Assembly (NCBI GenBank): GCA_017303995.1
Contig: JAFLBE010000029.1
Span: 1 to 53,414, forward strand
DNA length: 53,414 nucleotides
DNA from: Bacteroidota bacterium
Lineage (GTDB): Bacteria > Bacteroidota > JABWAT01
Direction of reading: 5' to 3'
In this document: in pieces, positions 24,603 through 33,245 of the stretch
Layout: every line of letters starts with the position of its first letter
How positions within the stretch are numbered: position 1 is the first letter of the stretch
Program-made: the position numbers and the translations under genes
The notes under the pieces: generated by a model
Told to the model about the DNA's origin: nothing
Seen by the model: only the letters and a program-made list of their open reading frames with translations
The model's database searches: none

Positions 24603-26659
24603 ACTTTTTCCCCAATTTTAATTTCAGACCGAAATTCAGAAAGAATACCTTTTTCACCCGCCAGGGTTACGATCAAACGTTGCTCATTCATCAGGTTTTC
24701 AGTAATGAAAAACTTGATGTCTTCAAAGGGAATATGAATCAGACTATCTGCAGAAAGTGAAAATGGACCCAATTTTCCAACTTCACTTTTCCCCACTGAA
24801 ACTGTCACGGTGACCGCTCCGGCATCCTTCCACAAATCATTGATCAGCCAGATTTCCAGATTCAGCCGTGCTGCAGGAAGGTAAGACGTCTGACGAAGAA
24901 AAACAGAACAGTGAACAGGTTCAAAAGCTTTCTTGAGGGAATAAAATCCGGATTTACGCTTGCCATAATAATCCACAATTGACCAGGTTATAGATGGCCA
25001 GCAATCCTGAAACATAAACTGGAAGACACCGGTGATCGAGTTAAACCGTTTTCGCCTGTACCATTCAGTTGCCGTTTCAAGCACTTTCGATTGATACTTT
25101 TGTGAATTGGCTGCAAACTGATTGATCGATTTTCCTTTTTCAATACCGGCAATATTAAAAGTCTGATCATACTGAAAATCATGATATTCCCAGGTTGCCC
25201 AATCAGGAGGCCATAATTTGTTTGCCGGAATAAATTTTGATAGAGAATCAGGTTCTGGTAATGCCTGGGCGCCAAACTCAGTCACCATCGGACCCATTGG
25301 CGTTCCTGCATAATGCTCCGGGTTTCCCCAATACCAGCCGTCGTAGGGATGTTCTTCGTAATTAGAAGCCATTCTGACTATCCGGGTTGAATCTTCGGAT
25401 AAAACAGCCCTGACCAGAAACGGATCAACTGTTTTTATCTGTTCGCCGGGTTCATTGTGACAGCACCAGAATGCAATTGAGGCATGATTTTTCAGAAGAC
25501 GAACCATGTCTTTGATCTGTGAAACGGCATTTGAAATAAATTCCGGGGCATCAGAATACGTCCATTGAAGGGGGAAATCCTGCCAGACAAGTAAACCCTT
25601 CTGATCACAGGTTTTGTAAAATTCTGGACGGTTTACATGCGCATGAACCCTTACTATATTGATATTAGCTTCAACCATCAGGCTTATCATTGCTTCCAGT
25701 CGCTCATTTGATAACGTGCTGAGCAATTGGTCGGGAATGACATTGGTACCACGAAGAAACAACCTTTTTCCATTCAGAAAAAATTGTTTCTTGTCATCTG
25801 TCGAAACCGTTTTAATTCCGAAAGTAACTCTGGTTTCACCACATAAATCACAGGTAATCGCAGCGGTGTACAAAGGTTGACTTCCCGTATCCCAGGAATG
25901 CCAGAGTTTTGGTTTTTTAAGAAAAAAGGTATAACAGAAAGATCCCTGACCAGGGTTCAATTGTACCTGAACTTTTTCATGGGTAACTGATCCGTTCGGA
26001 TGAGTCAGTGCAAGATTAAAAAAAACAGACTTTGGAAGTGTAAATCCGTTCTGATAATAAACCTGAACATTAATTACGGCAGAAGTATGTTCAGTGTTAA
26101 GTTCGCTCGAAACCGCCATACGCTCAATCCAAAGGGGTAAACCAGTATGCAGACTGACACTGTTCCAAATCCCGCCGGTATTCATATCCTGACCAAATTC
26201 AGGACTGTTTGCGCCAGGCCGGCAATCGTGATGACCAAAAATCCCCTTAATCAGAGTTTTTTTCCAGGGCCAAACCGGACCTGCTTCTTCCTTCGGACTT
26301 GTTACCTTTATAATAAGATCATGTTCGGCTTGCAAATACAAAAAGTCAGGGATTCTGAAGGTAAAGGGCTGAAAATATCCTTCATGATGTCCCAGATACT
26401 CACCATTCAGCCAGACATCGGCAAAATAGTCGACACCTTTAAATTCGAGAAGGCTAAATGAAGATAAAATCTGATGGAAACGGGTACAAAACCAGACAGT
26501 TCCTGAAAAATCGGGAAGGCCGTTATTGTGCCAGTTTGAAGGCACAGGCATTGCACCGGTTAACTGTCCGAAAAGAAATGACTCTCTGACCTTGTTCACT
26601 GAAAGTTCAGAGTTTGGGTCAGCTTGAAATTGCCAGGATCCGTTCAAACTACTGATCAT
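24599..26659 (-). CDS. GH2-family glycoside hydrolase (cytoplasmic)
   Basis: About 686 residues, with no signal peptide. Domains in order: sugar-binding jelly roll (SSLNGSWQFQADP, PVPSNWHNNG), immunoglobulin-like, and TIM barrel. The acid/base is Glu403 in CHNEPGE and the nucleophile Glu461 in VTEFGAQ, both with typical GH2 context. The ATG at 26659 overlaps the TGA of a small upstream ORF (ATGA), which favours it over a TTG at 26665. GH2 includes beta-galactosidases, mannosidases and glucuronidases; here a beta-glycosidase acting on imported glucan fragments is inferred. The C-terminal domain is shorter than in LacZ. Confidence 0.88.
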   Translation of the reverse strand: MISSLNGSWQFQADPNSELSVNKVRESFLFGQLTGAMPVPSNWHNNGLPDFSGTVWFCTRFHQILSSFSLLEFKGVDYFADVWLNGEYLGHHEGYFQPFTFRIPDFLYLQAEHDLIIKVTSPKEEAGPVWPWKKTLIKGIFGHHDCRPGANSPEFGQDMNTGGIWNSVSLHTGLPLWIERMAVSSELNTEHTSAVINVQVYYQNGFTLPKSVFFNLALTHPNGSVTHEKVQVQLNPGQGSFCYTFFLKKPKLWHSWDTGSQPLYTAAITCDLCGETRVTFGIKTVSTDDKKQFFLNGKRLFLRGTNVIPDQLLSTLSNERLEAMISLMVEANINIVRVHAHVNRPEFYKTCDQKGLLVWQDFPLQWTYSDAPEFISNAVSQIKDMVRLLKNHASIAFWCCHNEPGEQIKTVDPFLVRAVLSEDSTRIVRMASNYEEHPYDGWYWGNPEHYAGTPMGPMVTEFGAQALPEPDSLSKFIPANKLWPPDWATWEYHDFQYDQTFNIAGIEKGKSINQFAANSQKYQSKVLETATEWYRRKRFNSITGVFQFMFQDCWPSITWSIVDYYGKRKSGFYSLKKAFEPVHCSVFLRQTSYLPAARLNLEIWLINDLWKDAGAVTVTVSVGKSEVGKLGPFSLSADSLIHIPFEDIKFFITENLMNEQRLIVTLAGEKGILSEFRSEIKIGEKV

Positions 26660-26847
26660 ACCCAAAAAGATAACCTTTCATTCAATGTACAAGTTGTTGA
26701 ATGGGCGGAAGTTCCCAATCCGGATTTATTCTTTTTGCCTGAATTTTGAAAAAGTGGATTTTGAGGGTTTTGCGTGGCAACCAGCCAAAACAGCAGGATG
26801 ACAACAATGATAAGAAAAACCGTAAAAATGCGGTTCACTCTATCCAT
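26656..26847 (-). CDS. Small single-helix membrane protein
   Basis: A 63-residue ORF beginning at an ATG with GAGG seven bases upstream (26847). One strong membrane helix (FTVFLIIVVILLFWLVA) follows a short basic start, then a polar tail. Its TGA overlaps the GH2 start in an ATGA junction, the same arrangement used between other genes of this operon. These signs support expression, but the tail is low in recognisable structure and no family is known. It may be a leader for translational coupling. Confidence 0.5.
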   Translation of the reverse strand: MDRVNRIFTVFLIIVVILLFWLVATQNPQNPLFQNSGKKNKSGLGTSAHSTTCTLNERLSFWV

Positions 26848-26882
26848 TTTATACCTCGGTGTTTCAGACATAATTTTAATCA

Positions 26883-26996
26883 GTTATAAGTTACATGAAT
26901 TTACAAGATATATGGAGTTACAAGTTACAAGGAGTTATAAGTTACAAGATCATATTAATATTATACTTATAACTTTTAACTTGTAACTTATAACTT
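26883..26996. repeat. Inverted heptamer arrays between GH94 and GH2 genes
   Basis: Left array 26883-26948 (GTTATAA/GTTACAA units, some degenerate) and inverted right array 26965-26996. A 16-base arm at 26933-26948 pairs perfectly with 26980-26995, loop 31 bases. The right array lies 4-6 bases past the GH94 stop. The hairpin could attenuate transcription between the GH94 gene and the rest of the locus. Confidence 0.85.
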
Positions 26997-27000
26997 AATT

Positions 27001-29379
27001 TCACCCCATCACAACATCAACTGTCACTTCTTTTCCTGCCGTTACCGGAATAACATTTCCGGCAATTGCTTTCCCGTTTACGGTCATAGAAGTTACCCCG
27101 GTTGAAACACCTGACGGGTTGCTGATTTTGATGTGATAAGTTGTTCCGCGGTAAAGGCGTTTCACTGAATATCCTGGCCAGGATTTTGGAATACAAGGAT
27201 CGACAATCAACCCGGCTTCATTGGTTCTGACTCCCAAAATCCAGTCAACCGTTACTTTTGCAAGCCAGGCAGCAGAACCGGTGTACCAGGTCCATCCGGC
27301 ACGACCGTAAAGCGCAGAAGTCGGACCTTCAACATTTCCCGGAGTCACGTAAGGTTCAGCAGAATATTTATCTGGGTCTTCAGTTCCCTTCACAATGGGG
27401 CACAATTTTCTGAACACATCATGAGCAGCATCAGCATCCCGGTTCAGAGCAAAAGCCCAGATTGACCAGGTGGCTGCATGCATATAAACCCCACCATTTT
27501 CACGTCGGCCAGCAGCGTAACGAGTCAGGTAACCAATGTACTTATCCGGTTTACTGTATCCCGGATGGAGCAATAATGGACCATTTTCATAAATCAGGTG
27601 TTTTTTGACTGCAGCAAGAGCCAGTTTTTGTTTATCAGGATCTGCAATCCCAGACATCACTGACCAGGTTTGTGCATTCAGGAAAATCTTTCCTTCTTCA
27701 TTTTCACTGCTTCCAAATTTTTCACCGGAATCTTTGGTTCCACGGAAATAATACTCACCATCCCAGGCGTGAAGGTCAAATGCTTTTTTTAATTCAACGG
27801 CTTTTGTTTCCAGTTTGGATGCAAAGGCAGTTTCTCCCCTTTTCCGGGCAACAGGTGCAAACCGGGTCAAAATGAAATAGAAAAATTCAGCCATCCAAAC
27901 CGATTCACCTTTCATATCAAGGCCAACTGCTGAAAGTCCGTCATTCCAGTCACCGGCTCCGATTAAGGGCAATCCACGGTCACTGAACCGGGTAAATACT
28001 TTTTCAATTGCTCTTACCGAATGCTGATAAAGTCCTTCTTCAAGCTGGGCGTTGTCATAGTAAGGTTCTTTACTGTCTAGAGCCGAGTCATCGCCGGTTT
28101 CCCACAAATAATGAACAAGAACGAATGGCAACCAGAGCAAATCATCAACCATTTTGGTCGGAAGTCCGGTTTCTGAAATCGGATGCCACCAATGGAGTAC
28201 AGTTCCGTCTTCAAACTGATGCCGGGCATGCAATTTCATTTGCTTCAAAGTCAGTTCAGGTTTGATGGTAAGATAAGTCAAACTATCCTGAAGCTGATCA
28301 CGGAACCCGAACGCACCTGACTGCTGATAATAGGCGGTTCTTGCCCACAATCTTCCGGCAATTGCCTGATAACGTACCCATTTATTGGTAAACAGATTCA
28401 TTTCCTTGTCAGGGGTTTCGATTTCGAGAGTTCCAAGATAATCCGCCCAGAACTTCTTCACTACGTTCAAAGCAGCATCAATTTTGGTTCCTGAATTATA
28501 CTTCCCAATCAAAGCTGCAATCTGTTCTTTTTTCTCCTGGATGCCGGCGAGATACTGAAACCGGGTACTTTCTCCGCCATTGATCGTCAGGTCAGATTTG
28601 AGTGTGGCTACCGGATCATACCAGATTCCGGATGTGCCCGTCAAAACGCCTGTTGCAACTCCTTCCGGATTCATCAAATCGCCATAATTGCCAAGAAAAT
28701 TCTCTTTATCACATTCAAATGAAGTGACTGAAGCTGTTGTAACCAGGAATCCTTTGTAGGGATATTCGATATTCCAGTGACCACGGTCGCCAAGTGGAAT
28801 TTCCCAGATTCTTTTTCCGGCAACAAGTCCGTTTAAATTGGGATCAAACTCGGTTTCGATAAAACATTTGTGGAATTCACGGTGGTGATCGGCGGATGAC
28901 CCGAGACACCATTCAAAATAAGTGTAAACAGAAAGACTGGCGGGTTTGGCATTCGTATTGGTGAGTTTCAAATCCCAGATTTCGACATTGTCGCCGATGG
29001 GAATTAAAATCGTCAGTTCTGCCTGGATTCCCTGAAATTCTGAAATGAATTTTGCGTATCCGAACCCAAACCGGACTTCATATTTATCGGGATTTTGCTT
29101 TACCGGTTGCCAGGTTGGTGACCAGACAATTCCGGTATCATTATTTTTGATGTAAAGATATTTTCCCCAGTTATCCTGAACCATATCCTGATGCCACCGG
29201 TTCAACCTGTTAAACTCAGAGTGGGTCAGAAAACTGAATCCGCCACCGGTTTGGGAGATGACAAGTCCGTACTCACCATTCGAAATAACATTGGTCCACG
29301 GCTTTGGGGTTTTCCATTGGTTGATGACAAATTCATTTCCATCATCAGTAAAAGTACCGTATTTGGTTTCAAATTGCAT
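27001..29379 (-). CDS. GH94-family glycoside phosphorylase
   Basis: A 792-residue cytoplasmic enzyme that should cleave a beta-glucoside with phosphate to give glucose 1-phosphate. The N-terminal beta-sandwich starts YGTFTDDGNEFVI, PWTNVISNGEYGLVISQTGGGFSF, LNRW; the (alpha/alpha)6 barrel follows, with catalytic Asp477 in GAGDWNDGLS. The end (DPCIPKSWPGYSVKRLYRGTTY) matches cellobiose and chitobiose phosphorylases in length and pattern. The N-terminal SNGEYGLVIS motif also recalls the GH94 part of cyclic beta-1,2-glucan synthases. Specificity is therefore open; the GH144 neighbours favour beta-1,2-linked substrates. Start preceded by AGAGGATC, 16 bases after the lacI-type gene. Confidence 0.88.
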   Translation of the reverse strand: MQFETKYGTFTDDGNEFVINQWKTPKPWTNVISNGEYGLVISQTGGGFSFLTHSEFNRLNRWHQDMVQDNWGKYLYIKNNDTGIVWSPTWQPVKQNPDKYEVRFGFGYAKFISEFQGIQAELTILIPIGDNVEIWDLKLTNTNAKPASLSVYTYFEWCLGSSADHHREFHKCFIETEFDPNLNGLVAGKRIWEIPLGDRGHWNIEYPYKGFLVTTASVTSFECDKENFLGNYGDLMNPEGVATGVLTGTSGIWYDPVATLKSDLTINGGESTRFQYLAGIQEKKEQIAALIGKYNSGTKIDAALNVVKKFWADYLGTLEIETPDKEMNLFTNKWVRYQAIAGRLWARTAYYQQSGAFGFRDQLQDSLTYLTIKPELTLKQMKLHARHQFEDGTVLHWWHPISETGLPTKMVDDLLWLPFVLVHYLWETGDDSALDSKEPYYDNAQLEEGLYQHSVRAIEKVFTRFSDRGLPLIGAGDWNDGLSAVGLDMKGESVWMAEFFYFILTRFAPVARKRGETAFASKLETKAVELKKAFDLHAWDGEYYFRGTKDSGEKFGSSENEEGKIFLNAQTWSVMSGIADPDKQKLALAAVKKHLIYENGPLLLHPGYSKPDKYIGYLTRYAAGRRENGGVYMHAATWSIWAFALNRDADAAHDVFRKLCPIVKGTEDPDKYSAEPYVTPGNVEGPTSALYGRAGWTWYTGSAAWLAKVTVDWILGVRTNEAGLIVDPCIPKSWPGYSVKRLYRGTTYHIKISNPSGVSTGVTSMTVNGKAIAGNVIPVTAGKEVTVDVVMG

Positions 29380-29395
29380 TGAGATCCTCTTAAGA

Positions 29396-30397
29396 TTAGC
29401 TGGATTGGCCTAAAACCATACCAGTTGAAATAGTAACTAAGCGTGAAGCAATGTGAGATTCGCTGTTCATTCGATCAAGTAAAAGTGTGGCTGCGGTTTT
29501 ACCGACTTCAGCAATCGGAACGCCAACAGTCATCAGTCTGGGTGATAAAAAACGGGAAACAAAAATATCATCAAATCCTGCAACGGCAACGTCTTCCGGG
29601 ATGGACAGACCAAAAGAATCTGCACCTTCGTAACACCCGATTGCCATCATATCATTGGCAGCAAAAATGGCTTCCGGTTTTTGAATCAGTGACATCAATC
29701 TTCTGAAGGCTGCCTCACCACTTGGAATTGTAAAAGCACCATCAACAATCCAATGCGGATTCACTGTTAACCCATGATCCTGGTGAGCCTGAAGGTAGCC
29801 TTGCTTTCTTTGAACTGCATCTGAATTTTCAGGCGGACCCGCAATGTGGGCAATTTTGGTATATCCTTTTTTATTGATCAAATGACTGACCAGGGAATAC
29901 GCTCCCTGATAATTGTCGATGGCAATCACATCCGTTTCTTTCAGTTCAGGATTTTCGCCAATGACCACAACCGGAATTCCTGACTCGCTCAATCCCTTTT
30001 TAATTGCTGGGGAGAGGTTAGTCGTCAACAAAATCAAACCATCAACCATTCTGCGGTGGGTAAAGGCTGCCAGCGTTTCGAGTAAGGAACCTTCACGACT
30101 ATGAGTGCTTGCTACCAGAGTAAAATAACCGCCGGAATGTGCAACTGACTCAACACCCTTGATGACTTCAGTAAAAAACTCATCAACGATATCGGGCATA
30201 ATAAGTCCGATAATATTCGATTTTCTTCTTACAAAATTTCTGGCGAGAATGTTCGGGCGGTAATTAAACTCTCTTGCAATTGAGACAACCAGTGCCTTTG
30301 TACTGGCCTTTACACGTTTGTCATTATTCAATGCCCGGCTAACCGTTGCAATGGAGACATCAGCCCGTTCTGCGATTTCTTTTATTGTATAATCCAT
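29396..30397 (-). CDS. LacI-family transcriptional regulator
   Basis: A 333-residue regulator. The N-terminal helix-turn-helix (IKEIAERADVSIATVSRALNN) and hinge (YRPNILARNF) are followed by a periplasmic-binding-like effector domain (NIIGLIMPDIVDEFFTEVIKGVE, AIFAANDMMAIG, VAGFDDI). A perfect palindromic operator lies 10 bases upstream of its start, implying autoregulation. It is the first gene of the carbohydrate locus, so it probably represses the GH94 gene and possibly everything to 14487 until an oligosaccharide binds. Confidence 0.93.
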   Translation of the reverse strand: MDYTIKEIAERADVSIATVSRALNNDKRVKASTKALVVSIAREFNYRPNILARNFVRRKSNIIGLIMPDIVDEFFTEVIKGVESVAHSGGYFTLVASTHSREGSLLETLAAFTHRRMVDGLILLTTNLSPAIKKGLSESGIPVVVIGENPELKETDVIAIDNYQGAYSLVSHLINKKGYTKIAHIAGPPENSDAVQRKQGYLQAHQDHGLTVNPHWIVDGAFTIPSGEAAFRRLMSLIQKPEAIFAANDMMAIGCYEGADSFGLSIPEDVAVAGFDDIFVSRFLSPRLMTVGVPIAEVGKTAATLLLDRMNSESHIASRLVTISTGMVLGQSS

Positions 30398-30406
30398 GAT
30401 TTCCTA

Positions 30407-30426
30407 AAATGTAAACGTTTACATTT
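30407..30426. promoter_or_regulatory. LacI-type operator
   Basis: A 20-bp perfect palindrome, AAATGTAAACGTTTACATTT, centred on CG, upstream of the lacI-type gene. The GTAAACGTTTAC core is the classic shape of LacI/CcpA-family operators. No second copy was seen before other genes of the locus. Confidence 0.85.
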
Positions 30427-30550
30427 ATTGTAAAGGTAAAAGGTAAATACCCATCATACAAGAGCAATATAGCAAATAATGGCGTTGGAACCGCTTTACA
30501 TAAATATCATTTAATCCGATGAGTTGAATCGATATAAACATACCCTCTCC

Positions 30551-30612
30551 TAACCCGTGATCTGTGATAGGTAACCCGTTACCGTAATCCGTGACCCGTT
30601 ACCCGTGAATTT
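30551..30612. repeat. Heptamer array (TAACCCG/TGACCCG type), 9 units
   Basis: Units: TAACCCG, TGATCTG, TGATAGG, TAACCCG, TTACCG (one base short), TAATCCG, TGACCCG, TTACCCG, TGAATTT. Same period as the TATAAGT arrays but a different consensus, about T[AGT]A[CT]CCG. Confidence 0.8.
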
Positions 30613-30738
30613 TCTGTATCTTTGCAGATGGAACTGACTTTCTAATAGTTCAGTCAGAACCCGGCGTTTACCTTTTACTTTGAAACCAATCCCCTTTCAC
30701 TTTGTTTTTAAGTAAATATCTATTTTATAAGAGGATAT

Positions 30739-33108
30739 ATGAAGTTTATTTTGTTTTTGTTTGTTGCCATTTCTTTGGGCATTTTTTCAGGGTGTTCAAC
30801 CTTTAGTGAACTTTCACCACGCCCACCGGTTTCTCCCGCCGAAGGCAATTACACCGAACTCAAGAAAAAAACGGATAGTTTTGAGCTAAGTAAAAAGGAT
30901 AAGTATTTCATCAAATTTCCTGGAAGTACACAGGATAATATGGTTCTGACATTGAAATCAGACCAATTTTCATCGGTAAGAAGTTATTTGACCTCAAAAT
31001 TTGATGATGGCAAAGGTGAGATCATTAAAACACCCGAACTGATGTCTAACCTGACCGGACAAAAAGTATGGAAGCTGGAAAAAACCGAAAAACCTGCTTT
31101 CTGGGTAATTGACAGTGTTTACTCAGACTTTAAACTTAACATTCAATACCGGTACCTTCCTGAATGGCGGTTCAGATATGAAAACCGGTTCGATGTTTTA
31201 AAGTCAGATTATGTTTCAAGCAAAGTAAACCGGTTTTATCTTGATTCACTCGGACTTAAAGCCAATTTTAATGGCTTTGATTTTGTCAAAGAACTTAGTT
31301 TACTTGAAAAAACACTCCCCACATTAGAACGGATACAATCCGAACTGAATGATACGAAATCTGTCATTCCCTCTACTTTTCAAAACTCTGCAGACCCGGC
31401 TTATTTATCATGGAAAGACCTCGATCAATCCGTCAGTTCAGAACTTTCCTTTCAGACTCTCTATAATAAGTTACTCAAGGCATATAAGCTGGATTCAGAT
31501 TCCCGCCAAAATCAAGGTTTGCTTGCAGAAAATGCTGATCTGGTTACCGACCTGCTTCAGAATTTAAGTGCTTACCCTTCCAACACTCAAGCTGACATTC
31601 TCAAAACCTTCAGAAAAAGCATTCCAGCACTCAATTCCTGGTTTGATGGACGGATCCGGCAAAAATCTGATGCTAAACTTGTTGACGATGGAATTGCCAA
31701 AGTTGAAACGGTTTATCCGCTTCTGGTTATTCAACCTGAAGAAAATTTCAAGGCAGTTGTTGCTTTTAAAAACCGATTTAACCGGAATGTCACTGCACTC
31801 GAAAACGGACAGGCTGAATTTGAAACGATCCAACAGGAAGTTAAAAACTACTCAAATTGGCCAAGTTCCGATTTTTACGGTACGATTGTAAGGAAAATGG
31901 ATAATCTCTCCTCCAATTTGCCGGCTGCCCAAACCTCAGAATATGGAAAATATGCCGGTGTGAAATCAGTTTCCATCCTGAACGGACAAGTGAAATCCTT
32001 CAACGATAAATTCGGAAAAGCACATTCCAATTATCGCCGTGCTTCAGTCATTGCAGGTGATGTAAATGAATTGAAGGCCAACGGTGATTTCAGGGGAATT
32101 TTATCTCTCCTTAAAAAGAATCAGGATCTTGATTTTCTCATCAGACAATATCGTGGACTTGACGAAGCCTCAGTAAAATCCCAAAAAGAAGCCATTTTAA
32201 AGGCCATTCAGGAAGGTGAATACCCAACAGCAGAAAACCTTCTGGTTGATTTCCACAGGGATACTGATTTTCTCGATATGAAAGGAATTGCGGCTACAAA
32301 GAACAAAGCCGTTAAGGAACTTGAAAAACAATTTCTTGAAACCATCGAAACCCGGACGAAGGAATTTGTAAATTTATTTATGGCAGCCAATCTTACAACT
32401 CTTGATTCTGTTGACAGTTTGTACCAGAATCAGGTTTGGTCACCCATTTATGAACTGACGTTTACAACCGGCAAAGAAGCCGATCTCAAAAAGAAAAATC
32501 AGTCCATCGCCGATCTGTTGACGAAACTGAAAACCATTACTTTCCCTGAAACTGCCATAGAGGCACTTTACAAGGACTTCGTTTCTGATATCAGTAATAA
32601 AGGCGTTGAAAAAGCCCGGGCAATCGTTTCGCACGGAAAATATTATCGTGGGTCTGATAAAAAAATCAAAACAGCCTTGGCTGAAGTAGATCCTTTGGTA
32701 GCGAAATGGATTGTTAAACCGGTTGTTTACCGAAAGATTTTCGTTACACCAGAAACCACCGTTAAGGGTGGAACCAATCAGTATCGCTTCAGATTGAATC
32801 TGATGCCAGAAACCGATGCAGCCTTCCCGGTTTGGGATATCAACATCAAGCTTCCTGCTGAAATCGCAAAAAATGCCGGGCAGGAATCCTGGTTTGAATC
32901 GATTACCGTCAACGGAAAGCCGGTTAAAAACGAAGGTCGCTTTACCATCGAAGCACCGGTTGCATCAAACGATTATACCGCCAGAATTACGCCAATTCAA
33001 ACCAATAAAGGCAAAGAAAATATTCTGGAAGTCAGATTTACTCACAAATCATTTAAAGTTCACGAAGTCAGTGTGATGGTTCAGGTACCTTTAATCAAGA
33101 AAAACTGA
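30739..33108 (+). CDS. Large lipoprotein of unknown function (ABC operon, first gene)
   Basis: A 789-residue lipoprotein (signal ends GIFSGC, Cys at 19). The mature protein is mostly helical from about residue 180 to 650, with repeated Leu/Lys/Glu-rich helices (SVIAGDVNELKANGDF, EKQFLETIETRTKEF), flanked by beta-rich segments: an N-terminal part around KYFIKFPGSTQDN and a C-terminal sandwich (about 670-789, KIFVTPETTVKGGTNQ). I recognise no family. It opens the operon of a divergent peptide/nickel-type ABC transporter, so it may be an outer-membrane or surface partner that delivers substrate. A 137-base gap with a REP-like hairpin separates it from the binding-protein gene. Confidence 0.75.
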   Translation: MKFILFLFVAISLGIFSGCSTFSELSPRPPVSPAEGNYTELKKKTDSFELSKKDKYFIKFPGSTQDNMVLTLKSDQFSSVRSYLTSKFDDGKGEIIKTPELMSNLTGQKVWKLEKTEKPAFWVIDSVYSDFKLNIQYRYLPEWRFRYENRFDVLKSDYVSSKVNRFYLDSLGLKANFNGFDFVKELSLLEKTLPTLERIQSELNDTKSVIPSTFQNSADPAYLSWKDLDQSVSSELSFQTLYNKLLKAYKLDSDSRQNQGLLAENADLVTDLLQNLSAYPSNTQADILKTFRKSIPALNSWFDGRIRQKSDAKLVDDGIAKVETVYPLLVIQPEENFKAVVAFKNRFNRNVTALENGQAEFETIQQEVKNYSNWPSSDFYGTIVRKMDNLSSNLPAAQTSEYGKYAGVKSVSILNGQVKSFNDKFGKAHSNYRRASVIAGDVNELKANGDFRGILSLLKKNQDLDFLIRQYRGLDEASVKSQKEAILKAIQEGEYPTAENLLVDFHRDTDFLDMKGIAATKNKAVKELEKQFLETIETRTKEFVNLFMAANLTTLDSVDSLYQNQVWSPIYELTFTTGKEADLKKKNQSIADLLTKLKTITFPETAIEALYKDFVSDISNKGVEKARAIVSHGKYYRGSDKKIKTALAEVDPLVAKWIVKPVVYRKIFVTPETTVKGGTNQYRFRLNLMPETDAAFPVWDINIKLPAEIAKNAGQESWFESITVNGKPVKNEGRFTIEAPVASNDYTARITPIQTNKGKENILEVRFTHKSFKVHEVSVMVQVPLIKKN

Positions 33109-33149
33109 GTTGAATTCTAGTAGGCAGTACTTGTTCACACTTCGATACA

Positions 33150-33225
33150 ACTCATTTCATTCGTCACTCAGTGTGACATGTCAGGCTGAGTAGTCCGGCC
33201 ACGGCCGGACATATCGAGGCCCCAT
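33150..33225. repeat. REP-like palindrome inside the ABC operon
   Basis: GTCCGGCC (33193-33200) and GGCCGGAC (33203-33210) pair across two bases; the flanks ACTCAGTGTGACA and TGTCAGGCTGAGTAG form a second nested inverted unit. Related to the element at 7690-7728. It sits between genes 1 and 2 of the ABC operon and could adjust their relative expression. Confidence 0.65.
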
Positions 33226-33245
33226 AATTTTAACCAAGGAAATTT

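Larger units (their letters stand above)
30398..30738. other. Divergent intergenic region (lacI-type gene / ABC operon)
   Basis: A 341-base gap between divergent genes. It holds the LacI operator (30407-30426), the TAACCCG heptamer array (30551-30612), and presumably two promoters that I cannot place firmly. AGAGGAT precedes the lipoprotein start at 30739. No ORF or RNA gene seen. Confidence 0.7.

Noticed and set aside
30739-33108. Large lipoprotein as a type IX or gliding-motility component
   Set aside because: No motif of Por/Gld/Spr proteins was recognised; the operon context is an ABC transporter.
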